Source of the DNA: Acholeplasmatales bacterium
Lineage (GTDB): Bacteria; Bacillota_I; Bacilli_A; Izemoplasmatales; Hujiaoplasmataceae
Length of the DNA stretch: 30,397 nucleotides
Assembly: GCA_003477305.1 (NCBI GenBank)
Contig: DMTN01000028.1
Coordinates: forward strand, 1 to 30,397
Direction of reading: 5' to 3'
Shown here: in pieces, positions 23,865-30,397 of the stretch
How the letters are laid out: each line of letters begins with the position of its first letter
Position numbering within the stretch: the stretch's first letter is position 1
Notes under the pieces: model-generated
Database searches by the model: none
What the model was told of the DNA's origin: nothing
The model's input: the letters and a program-made list of their open reading frames with translations, nothing else
Made by a program: the position numbers and the translations under genes

Positions 23865-24923
23865 TCACTCACCGGCTTCGATCCGAACGCGGACGTCGCC
23901 CATGATCGCCCGCGGAACAGGAAGGTCGAGCATCGTTTTCAGTCCCGGCCGGGCGTTGATGACATGCGGAATCATGTTCACGCAAATCGCGATCGTGCCG
24001 ATCCCGCCGTCGATTTCCGGCGTGATCGCCATCGCGACGTTCGGATGACCGTGGATATCGATATAGTCGCCGGTCTCGACGTTTCCGAGTTTCGGTTCGA
24101 TCTGCTGGGGATGACGCATGTCGATCGCGCATCTTCCGTCCACATACCCCTGGGCGGTCATGTCGACGCCGGCGACGTCGCCGGCGGCGGCGAATCCGTA
24201 GGATGATTTGCGGTCGGTCTTCGTCACGATCGGCGCCATTTGCTGCTCAAAACGTTCTAACTTCCAACCGAGCGCATCCGCCATCATGCGGGAGGATTCG
24301 CGAAATCCGACATGTCCGGCGATGGTGCCGTTGCGATGCTTTTCTTCAAACGATGCGACGGTCAGTCCGACGCCCTGTTCCTCCATCACGGTCTCGCCGA
24401 ACGGCGACAGGCTGTTGATGCGAGAAACGCGGATCGATGCGACGTCCGCCATCACGCCCGTGAGCATGACGACGAGCAAGTCCATCATCACGCCGGGATT
24501 GATGCCGGTTCCCAGTACGGTAACGCCGTTTTCCTTTGCGATGCGGTCCATTTCGCGTGATAGCTCCGGTTCCCGGGCGATGGGATAGGCCATCTCCTCG
24601 GCGGTCGAGATGACGTCGACGCCGCGTTCAAGAAGCCATTTGATCTTGGGGAACGCCTTTGCGGTGAAGGAATCGGTGCAGAGGAGCGCAAGGTCGCAGG
24701 AACGCGGCGGGACGACTTCGGCGATGTCGGCTTTGACGACGACGTCCGGGTGTGTTCCGCGGTCGATCCCGAGGATCGTGTACATGCTTTTTCCAACATA
24801 GGCGGGATTGCGGTCGCAGACCCCGGTGATTTCGAATCCCTGCTTCGAGAGGATCAGCCGGGCCATGCCCGACCCCATCGCGCCGAATCCCCAGATCGCG
24901 ATCTTGACGAATTCTTTTCTCAT
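23865..24923 (-). CDS. ord: 2,4-diaminopentanoate dehydrogenase
   Basis: This NAD(P)-dependent oxidative deaminase converts 2,4-diaminopentanoate to 2-amino-4-oxopentanoate plus ammonia and is the redox step that yields reducing power. The 352-residue protein opens with the Rossmann IAIWGFGAMGSGM (9-21). It carries CDRNPAYVGK, TDSFTAKAFPKI, and the family's GTGINPGVMMD block near 160. The fold resembles dihydrodipicolinate reductase. The ATG at 24923 is preceded by GAGGTGG; a GTG three codons upstream overlaps nothing but lacks a site. It lies 10 bases after arcB. Confidence 0.94.
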   Translation of the reverse strand: MRKEFVKIAIWGFGAMGSGMARLILSKQGFEITGVCDRNPAYVGKSMYTILGIDRGTHPDVVVKADIAEVVPPRSCDLALLCTDSFTAKAFPKIKWLLERGVDVISTAEEMAYPIAREPELSREMDRIAKENGVTVLGTGINPGVMMDLLVVMLTGVMADVASIRVSRINSLSPFGETVMEEQGVGLTVASFEEKHRNGTIAGHVGFRESSRMMADALGWKLERFEQQMAPIVTKTDRKSSYGFAAAGDVAGVDMTAQGYVDGRCAIDMRHPQQIEPKLGNVETGDYIDIHGHPNVAMAITPEIDGGIGTIAICVNMIPHVINARPGLKTMLDLPVPRAIMGDVRVRIEAGE

Positions 24924-24933
24924 CGGGACCACC

Positions 24934-25938
24934 TCATCCGCGGGGACGAAGCGTCGCCAGCATCACGGCTTTGATCGTGTGCAAACGGTTCTCCGCCTCA
25001 TCGAAGACGACCGACCGGGACGATTCGAACACGGCTTCGGTGACTTCGATCCCGTTCATTCCGTACTTTTCCCCAACCGCCAGTCCGACCACCGTGTCAC
25101 GATTGTGGAACGCGGGTAGACAATGCATGAAAACGGCGTCTTTGTGCGCATACCCCATCGCTTTCTCGTTCACTTGATACGGTGACAGGAGAGCGATGCG
25201 CTCGGCCCAGACGGCTTCGGGTTCGCCCATCGAGACCCAGACGTCGGTATAGACGACGTCAGCGTCACGGAGGCCTTCGGAGACCGATTCGGTCAAGGTG
25301 ATCTGCGCGCCGGTTTCCCGGGCGATCGCGCGGCAACGCTCGACGAGCTGTTCTTCGGGCCAGAGTTGCTTCGGCGCGACGGCGCGGAAATCGAGCCCGA
25401 GCTTCGCGGAACCGATCATGAGCGAGTTCCCCATGTTGTTGCGGGCATCGCCCATATAGGCGAAACGAACCCCCTTCAGATGACCTTTCTGCTCGCGGAC
25501 GGTCAGAAAGTCGGCGAGGATCTGCGTCGGGTGGTAGCGGTCGGTGAGACCGTTCCAGACGGGGACCCCGGAGAAAGCGGCGAGGATTTCGACGGTTTCC
25601 TGCTTATAGCCGCGGTATTCGATGCCGTCATACATGCGCCCGAGGACCCGGGCGGTATCCTTCACGGTCTCCTTCTTGCCCATTTGCGAACCGGTCGGTC
25701 CGAGATAGGTCGCGTGCATGCCCAGATCGAAGGCGGCGACTTCGAACGCGCAGCGCGTGCGGGTCGAGTCTTTTTCGAAGATCAGGGCGACGTTCTTGCC
25801 CTCGAGATGACGGTGCGGAATGCCGCGTTTCTTCTCGTCCTTGAGCGACGCGGATAGATCGAGGAGATATATGATCTCCTCCGGCGTGAAATCGAGCAGC
25901 GTAAGAAAACTCCTTTGATATAGATCCATGTTTTTCAT
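24934..25938 (-). CDS. arcB: Ornithine carbamoyltransferase (catabolic context)
   Basis: The 334-residue protein carries all OTC signatures: carbamoyl-phosphate-binding STRTR (58-62), HPTQ (136-139), the ornithine-binding DVWVSMGEP (232-240) and HCLP (272-275). Placed between arginine deiminase and the ornithine pathway, it should run in the catabolic direction, splitting citrulline to ornithine and carbamoyl phosphate. The call as arcB rather than argF is from context only. The ribosome site is AAGGGA, 15 bases after arcA. No carbamate kinase gene is seen nearby to use the carbamoyl phosphate. Confidence 0.95.
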   Translation of the reverse strand: MKNMDLYQRSFLTLLDFTPEEIIYLLDLSASLKDEKKRGIPHRHLEGKNVALIFEKDSTRTRCAFEVAAFDLGMHATYLGPTGSQMGKKETVKDTARVLGRMYDGIEYRGYKQETVEILAAFSGVPVWNGLTDRYHPTQILADFLTVREQKGHLKGVRFAYMGDARNNMGNSLMIGSAKLGLDFRAVAPKQLWPEEQLVERCRAIARETGAQITLTESVSEGLRDADVVYTDVWVSMGEPEAVWAERIALLSPYQVNEKAMGYAHKDAVFMHCLPAFHNRDTVVGLAVGEKYGMNGIEVTEAVFESSRSVVFDEAENRLHTIKAVMLATLRPRG

Positions 25939-25953
25939 GATGGGTCATCCCTT

Positions 25954-27186
25954 CTATTGGTTGTCCATGCGGTAAAACGGCATGCTCATGCAGCGGGGGC
26001 CTCCCCGTCCGCGCGAAAGTTCGCTCGAGGGGATCGCGTTGATCTTGACCCCGTTCTTGACGAGGATACTGTTGGTGACGTGGTTGCGCTGGTAGACGAT
26101 CACTTCACCGGGCGCGATGGCAAACGTGTTCGCGCCGTCGTTCCACTGCTCACGGTCGGAGGCGACGACATCGTCGCCGCCGCACGGGATCATCGTCACA
26201 TGCCTGCCGAGATACGTTTCGAGCATCGCTTTGAGCGGGCGTTCGATCGGCTTCACCAATAGTTTCCCGTACGAATCGGGGTTCTTCGTGAGTTCGAAAA
26301 CCTTGAGCGTGTGGTTCAGTTCGTTGTGGATCGTGAACTTGTCGACGTCGACCTGCGTCAGGACGGTGTCCAGATGCATGAACGATCGGCTCTTCGGAAT
26401 GTCGAACGCAACGATTTTCTCGTATTTCGTCGGATTTCCGTAGAAGAGATTCTTCGCCAGTTTCTCGATCGCCGCCGGATGGGTCCGCTGGCTGACGCCG
26501 ACCGCGAGGATCGTCGGCGTCAGCAACAGGATGTCGCCGCCTTCGATCGTCGAGGGCAGGTCGCGCCGGTAGTAGAACGGTGGCTTCGGATTGCCGTAGA
26601 CGGGATGATGGTTGAAGATGTATTCGCCGTAGATCGTTTCCCGGCTGCGCGTCGATGCGAACATGCGGCTGACCGCGACGCCCGATCCGATCACGCTGAA
26701 CGGGTCGCGCGTGAAATACAGGTTCGGCATCGGATCGGTGACGAACGGATAATCGCGGATGTGGTCGGACAGGGTGCGCTTGACGAAATTCGGCATGTCG
26801 AGTTTTTTGATCCCCGCCATCGTCCGTTCGACCATCGTCTTCGTGGATTGGATCGAGAGCAGGAATTCGGCGATGACGGTCGACAGCGTTTCGCTCGTCA
26901 CGTTCGCTTCGGCGATGAACTGGTGGACGAAGCGGGTCTTGACCGCGGGATCCGTGTCCAGCGCCGCGGCGACGAGGTCGGAGAGATACAGGACCTCGAC
27001 GCCGTGGTCGATGAGGACCTTGGCGAATGCGTCGTGCTCCTGGACGGCGAGATCCAGCCAGGGGATATCGTCGAACAGCAGTTCGTCGAGCCATTTCGGG
27101 GTCAGGTTTTCTAGTTCGATGCCCGGTCGGTGGAGCACCACCGTCTTCAGTCTTCCGATTTCCGAATTCACGTTCAGGATCGACAT
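25954..27186 (-). CDS. arcA: Arginine deiminase
   Basis: This enzyme hydrolyses arginine to citrulline and ammonia. The 410-residue protein has the family blocks LHRPGIEL near 18, FTRDPFSVIG near 163, EGGDIL near 218, HLDTVLTQVD near 273 and the nucleophile C399 in GGPRCMSMPFYR. The ATG has a consensus AAAGGAGGAA site, and the gene begins only 12 bases after the stop of the alanine racemase gene, placing both in one transcript. It opens the arginine-to-alanine route encoded downstream. An arginine/ornithine antiporter (arcD) is not in the window. Confidence 0.97.
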   Translation of the reverse strand: MSILNVNSEIGRLKTVVLHRPGIELENLTPKWLDELLFDDIPWLDLAVQEHDAFAKVLIDHGVEVLYLSDLVAAALDTDPAVKTRFVHQFIAEANVTSETLSTVIAEFLLSIQSTKTMVERTMAGIKKLDMPNFVKRTLSDHIRDYPFVTDPMPNLYFTRDPFSVIGSGVAVSRMFASTRSRETIYGEYIFNHHPVYGNPKPPFYYRRDLPSTIEGGDILLLTPTILAVGVSQRTHPAAIEKLAKNLFYGNPTKYEKIVAFDIPKSRSFMHLDTVLTQVDVDKFTIHNELNHTLKVFELTKNPDSYGKLLVKPIERPLKAMLETYLGRHVTMIPCGGDDVVASDREQWNDGANTFAIAPGEVIVYQRNHVTNSILVKNGVKINAIPSSELSRGRGGPRCMSMPFYRMDNQ

Positions 27187-27198
27187 GATGTTCCTCCT

Positions 27199-28341
27199 TT
27201 AAAGGCGGATCTGCGGACGTCGGTTGACGACGGCCACGATCTCGCCGTGACGCTTGTAGACGCGCGGCAGCCGATCGGTGAAGGCGCATGTCGCGTGGTA
27301 GTTGTTGGTTCCGATCCAGCCGCAGTACGCTTCGAGCGGGATATGCGGACCGATCAGTTCGACGCGCGTCCCCGGTTCGACGGATTCGTCAAAGACGACC
27401 ATCGCGTAATCCATGCAGACGCGTCCGACGACCGGGGCGTAGCCTCCGTTCAGCCACACGCGGCCGTTTTTGAGGCGTCGGTCATATCCGTCCGCATAGC
27501 CGATCGGCATGGTGCCGATCGTCGTCTCGGCGGTCGTTTCGTAGGTTCCGTTGTAACTCACCTTGGAATGCGGCGGAACCGTCTTGACCTGGACGATCTT
27601 GGTATAAAGCGACAGCGACGGTTTCAGTTCGAACGGAAGCCCGTCTTTGATGGCCGCCGTCGGCGCGATGCCGTTCAGGAACAGCCCGAGCCGTACCGCG
27701 TTCACGCCGGCAGGCGTTTCCTTGAGGCTGCCGGCGCTGTTGGCGAGATGAATCAAGAGGCCGTTTGTGTCGATGCCGCGGATCATCGTCTCGAAACGGT
27801 CCAACTGCATGCGGTAATAGGTCTCGTCTTCTTCCTCCGCGGTCGCAAGATGCGAATAGACGCCCGAAAGATGGAAATGCGGGCTTTCCCGAATCAACCT
27901 CACCGCATCGATAAACTGCGTCTTTTCGGCGATGCCGAGGCGGTTCATGCCCGTATCGATCTTGATCTGCAGCGAAACGGGTTTTCCCTGGGGATGGGAC
28001 AGCGCGTTCTTCAGCCAGTGGAAACTGTATGCCGTGATGGTAAGGTCGTACTCCGCGACGACGGGAAGATCGCGCACATCGACCGATCCGAAGACAAGGA
28101 TCGGCTCATGGATTCCGTTCTCGCGCAGTTCGATCGCTTCATCGATCGTCGCGACCGCGAAAAGGCGGACGCCGGCTTCGCGGAGAGTCCGCGCCACCAT
28201 CACCGCGCCGTGGCCGTATGAATCGGCCTTGACGACGGCGATCACTTCGAGGCCGTCATAAAAATGCCGTTTCAGATTGACGACGTTCTGAAACACGGCA
28301 TCGAGATCGATTTCGATGAACGTATCGCGATAATAGGACAT
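27199..28341 (-). CDS. alr: Alanine racemase, head of the arginine/ornithine operon
   Basis: From the ATG at 28341 the protein is 380 residues, the usual Alr length. The PLP lysine is K38 in AVVKADSYGHGA, the TGMNRLG block and VGRVCMDY block are present, and the second catalytic base lies in the KVSYNGTYET region, where the tyrosine is kept. An upstream in-frame ATG at 28380 would start inside the -10 element, so it is rejected. Because the ornithine pathway ends in D-alanine, its place as first gene of this operon suggests a catabolic job (D- to L-alanine) beside any wall-synthesis role. Confidence 0.95.
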   Translation of the reverse strand: MSYYRDTFIEIDLDAVFQNVVNLKRHFYDGLEVIAVVKADSYGHGAVMVARTLREAGVRLFAVATIDEAIELRENGIHEPILVFGSVDVRDLPVVAEYDLTITAYSFHWLKNALSHPQGKPVSLQIKIDTGMNRLGIAEKTQFIDAVRLIRESPHFHLSGVYSHLATAEEEDETYYRMQLDRFETMIRGIDTNGLLIHLANSAGSLKETPAGVNAVRLGLFLNGIAPTAAIKDGLPFELKPSLSLYTKIVQVKTVPPHSKVSYNGTYETTAETTIGTMPIGYADGYDRRLKNGRVWLNGGYAPVVGRVCMDYAMVVFDESVEPGTRVELIGPHIPLEAYCGWIGTNNYHATCAFTDRLPRVYKRHGEIVAVVNRRPQIRL

Positions 28342-28366
28342 GGCATCACCCGCATTCGTTGCTTTC

Positions 28367-28375
28367 ATTATATCA
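28367..28375 (-). promoter_or_regulatory. Extended -10 promoter of the alr-arc-ord-ort-ora-orr operon
   Basis: TGATATAAT on the - strand (hexamer 28372-28367) is a perfect extended -10. The -35 region at 28395-28390 is weak. It is the only clear promoter found in the ten-gene run, which has no internal gap larger than 15 bases. Confidence 0.7.
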
Positions 28376-28450
28376 TACAAACGCTTTCACTTCATCCCTA
28401 AAAAGGGATGCAAGCGATTTTCATCGGATCGGTCGCGATCGAACGTGGTC

Positions 28451-28479
28451 AAAAAGAAAAATCGCCAATTAAGGCGATT
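28451..28479 (-). terminator. Terminator after the PfkB-family gene
   Basis: A seven-bp stem (28460-28466 with 28473-28479) with a six-base loop is followed on the - strand by a T-rich run (complement of 28461-28451). It insulates the alr operon from upstream transcription. Confidence 0.75.
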
Positions 28480-28501
28480 CTTTCCGTTTATGTCAGACAA
28501 T

Positions 28502-29629
28502 TCAGATGTTTCCGGAAGCCCACACCTCGATGAACGCGGTGAGTTCGGCGAAGTCGGGACTCTTCGCGTTGCGGACATAGAATCCGCTCGTCGCCATGCC
28601 GGTGAGGAGCGCTTCTTCGGGATCGAGGCCGAGCAGAAGACCAAGGACGTAACCGGCGTTGAAGTTGTCGCCGGCGCCGGTGGTCAGTTTCGGCTTGTCG
28701 CAATAGGGTCCGAACGCTTCGCGGTAGATGCCGTTCACGCAGGTGGCGGATCGATCCACCGGATGGACGACGACGGCGTCGATCCAAAGCCGGCGATAGA
28801 TCGCTTCGGTGACTTCCTTGAGCGTCGGCGTCATCGCGGCGAGCGCGTCCTTCGGGAAGAGCCCGAGGACGCCGGCGACATCGTACGCCTCTTTCTTGTT
28901 GAGGCCGAGGACGACGGTGAAGCGGATCGTGAATTTCTTGAGCAGGTCGAGCGCTTCGATGATTTCGACGTTTTCGCGCTTTTCCGGGTCGGCGAGATCG
29001 ACGAAGAAATACGGCTTCTTCTCCCGCTTCGGCATCTTCGGCAGCAGGTTCTGAAGCATGCTGTTCCAGACGGAGGTCATCGCCGGCAGCATCGACCAGT
29101 TGACGGAGGCGAACAGGTCGGCTTCCGAAAGCATCCGGACGAGTTCCGCTTCACCGACCATTTTGAGCAGGCGGGCGTAGGTCACGTCGTTCAGGGAATG
29201 CATCTTGCCGAAAAGCAACTTGCCGTCGAGGAATTCGAGCGCGTCGGTGTGGCCGCTGTCGGCGATTGAATGCAACGTGACGTTGTCGGGCATCTTGAAC
29301 ACGCCGTGGATCCCCGGCTCGCCGAGGGCGCCAATGTAGGTGATTGCGGAACCGTGACGCGCCAGCGCATTGCACATGATCGGCCCGTTTCCGCCGAGTT
29401 TCTTGGCAACCGGGACCAATTCGACGTTGGTCGACAGGCCGCTCGCCTTCGCGAGACGCGAGGCGAACGCCGAGATCGTTTCGATTCGGGTATACTTGTC
29501 GGCGGATAGCCGCTTGTCGACGGGATGGATGATCTCGTCGACGAATCCGTCGAAACCGAGCACCATCTTCAGGCGTTCGGGTTGGAGTGCTTTCAATCGT
29601 TGAGCCAGCAGGGTCTTCTTGTTGTCCAT
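28502..29629 (-). CDS. PfkB-family (ribokinase-like) carbohydrate or nucleoside kinase
   Basis: The 375-residue protein has the ribokinase fold: GFDGFVDEI near 25-33, the substrate-binding GGNGP (79-83) and the PfkB signature TTGAGDNFNAG (316-326) with catalytic D321. It is longer than ribokinase (about 305) and carries extra helical segments around 190-270. It has no full match that I recognise to a particular sugar or nucleoside kinase, so the substrate is left open. The ATG at 29629 has no adjacent ribosome site; an AAAGGAG lies 29 bases upstream with a hairpin in between. The Rieske gene ends 79 bases upstream. Confidence 0.88.
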   Translation of the reverse strand: MDNKKTLLAQRLKALQPERLKMVLGFDGFVDEIIHPVDKRLSADKYTRIETISAFASRLAKASGLSTNVELVPVAKKLGGNGPIMCNALARHGSAITYIGALGEPGIHGVFKMPDNVTLHSIADSGHTDALEFLDGKLLFGKMHSLNDVTYARLLKMVGEAELVRMLSEADLFASVNWSMLPAMTSVWNSMLQNLLPKMPKREKKPYFFVDLADPEKRENVEIIEALDLLKKFTIRFTVVLGLNKKEAYDVAGVLGLFPKDALAAMTPTLKEVTEAIYRRLWIDAVVVHPVDRSATCVNGIYREAFGPYCDKPKLTTGAGDNFNAGYVLGLLLGLDPEEALLTGMATSGFYVRNAKSPDFAELTAFIEVWASGNI

Positions 29630-29665
29630 GTCGTGTTCCGGATTGATTCGATCCGGATCTCCTTT
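29629..29665 (-). promoter_or_regulatory. Ribosome site separated from the start codon by a hairpin
   Basis: On the - strand AAAGGAG (29665-29659) is followed by a perfect seven-bp stem (29657-29651 with 29643-29637) and a seven-base loop, then eight bases to the ATG. Unfolded, the spacing from AGGAG to ATG is 29 bases; folded, it shrinks to eight, the normal distance. Confidence 0.6.
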
Positions 29666-29708
29666 CGGTGCGTTTTATGCTTTTGTCGCTCTGAGCCTTG
29701 TTCGGTGA

Positions 29709-30038
29709 CTAGACTTCGATGTAGACGCTGCCGTTTTCGACAACCGCCGGATAGGATCGGACGTTCCGATCGGTCGGGGCGATTTTCAAAAAAGCGACCT
29801 TGGGCGAATCGACCACGTTGCCGGTCCGAACATCGACTTCGAGCCCGTGCTCTTTGCAGCGGATGACGCCTGATTCGTATTTTCCGCCCGAAAGCGGAAA
29901 TCCCATATGCGGACATTTGTCGGCGATCGCGAACGGCTTTCCGTCCGCGACGGCGACGAGAATCGCCCGCGTCCCGGCCTGAAACTTGATTTTCTGTCGT
30001 TCGAGAAGGACATTCATGGAACAGACCAGATATCTCAT
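29709..30038 (-). CDS. Small Rieske [2Fe-2S] protein
   Basis: The 109-residue soluble protein has the Rieske cluster motif CPH, 16 residues, CKEH, followed by GLEVDVRTGNV, and a beta-sandwich pattern. It resembles Rieske-type ferredoxins and NirD-like small subunits that pass electrons to oxygenases or reductases. No partner reductase or oxygenase is in the window. The ATG at 30038 is preceded by GGAGG at a short four-base spacing; an ATG seven codons downstream lacks a site. It may be co-transcribed with the PfkB-family gene, since I see no clear promoter in the gap between them. Confidence 0.88.
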   Translation of the reverse strand: MRYLVCSMNVLLERQKIKFQAGTRAILVAVADGKPFAIADKCPHMGFPLSGGKYESGVIRCKEHGLEVDVRTGNVVDSPKVAFLKIAPTDRNVRSYPAVVENGSVYIEV

Positions 30039-30093
30039 GGGACCTCCACGCATACCCGAAAGGCGATGATCGCCAGGATGCGCATACATCCAT

Positions 30094-30122
30094 ATGATAC
30101 CATCAATGCCGCCAATTCGCAA
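30094..30122 (-). promoter_or_regulatory. Promoter of the Rieske gene
   Basis: On the - strand an extended -10 TGGTATCAT (hexamer 30099-30094) has a -35 TTGCGA (30122-30117) with a 17-base spacer. Confidence 0.7.
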
Positions 30123-30216
30123 TGGTGTCGCCCGGAATATCCGACTGATCTGTCCTTGATTTGAGGTCGCTGAGCGTCGTCGGAGCGTCACAGCCGTGAT
30201 CCATCCAAAACGGATG

Positions 30217-30222
30217 TATAAT
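30217..30222 (+). promoter_or_regulatory. -10 element of the right-edge lipoprotein gene
   Basis: A consensus TATAAT lies 21 bases before the ATG, with an AGAGGTG ribosome site between. The -35 region is weak. Confidence 0.5.
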
Positions 30223-30243
30223 ACGATCAAAGAGGTGAAACAC

Positions 30244-30397
30244 ATGCATCGAAGAATCATCAGTATGATCGCCCTGATCTTGATGACCGCGACCCTTGCG
30301 GCTTGCGGCCTTACATCCCAGACGACGGTCCAAACGACGACCGCATCAATCGTCACCACGACTGCAACGGCTACCACCACCGCCACAACGAACCCCG
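30244..30397 (+). CDS. Thr-rich lipoprotein, 3' end cut by window edge
   Basis: Only the first 51 codons are visible and the frame is open at the edge. The product starts MHRR, has a hydrophobic stretch (about 5-18) and the lipobox LAAC. A Thr-rich linker with repeated TTT blocks follows, very like the one in the small lipoprotein at 7919. The functional domain would lie beyond the window, so no role can be given. The ribosome site is AGAGGTG, seven bases upstream of the ATG. Confidence 0.75.
   Translation, partial: MHRRIISMIALILMTATLAACGLTSQTTVQTTTASIVTTTATATTTATTNP

Noticed and set aside
28342..28380. Upstream in-frame ATG for alr
   Set aside because: It falls within the extended -10 element, so it cannot be on the transcript.
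1..30397. CRISPR array, tRNA, rRNA, prophage or complete insertion sequence
   Set aside because: No regular repeat-spacer pattern, cloverleaf, rRNA signature, transposase or integrase gene was seen on either strand.

Overview
The window is a GC-rich bacterial chromosome segment with tight, mostly leaderless-free operons, strong AGGAGG-type ribosome sites and AT-rich promoter islands, many with an extended -10 (TGnTATAAT). The gene content (Gram-positive-style type IV pilus set, lipoproteins with Thr-rich linkers, B12-dependent Stickland-type ornithine fermentation, arginine deiminase) points to an anaerobic, amino-acid-fermenting member of the Bacillota or a related high-GC Mollicutes-like lineage. 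The lineage is inference only; no rRNA or other marker gene is present.

Left part, + strand (1-8.7 kb): a type IV pilus assembly cluster: a partial VanW-like protein, pilB, pilC, a pilin with its own promoter and terminator, prepilin peptidase pilD with its own promoter, an actin-like PilM fused to a PilN-like membrane segment, and a PilO-like protein. It closes with a large terminator. A secreted protein with a small Thr-rich lipoprotein, and a stand-alone YbgA-type DUF1722 protein, follow.

Middle (8.7-15 kb): a PlsC-type acyltransferase with a zinc ribbon on the - strand is divergent from pcm and a rhodanese lipoprotein on the + strand. Next is a five-gene - strand operon (GNAT, TraX-like, methyltransferase, gamma-carbonic-anhydrase-like, NAD-dependent epimerase) with a promoter at one end and a terminator at the other.

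Right part, - strand (15-30 kb): a short pair, a RibD-C-type reductase and a RibBA whose RibB half has lost its catalytic signature. Upstream of it lies a continuous ten-gene run: alr, arcA, arcB, ord, ortA, ortB, oraS, oraE, a MutL-like reactivase and orr. Read together they convert arginine to citrulline, ornithine, D-ornithine, 2,4-diaminopentanoate, 2-amino-4-oxopentanoate and finally acetyl-CoA plus D-alanine. The alanine racemase at the head of the operon would feed that D-alanine back to L-alanine. Beyond it are a PfkB-family kinase with an unusual hairpin between its Shine-Dalgarno sequence and start codon, a small Rieske protein, and the beginning of another Thr-rich lipoprotein running off the right edge.

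No tRNA, rRNA, CRISPR array, intact insertion sequence or prophage gene was seen. No gene-free stretch exceeds 300 bases; the longest is 7090-7350 and holds a terminator and a promoter.
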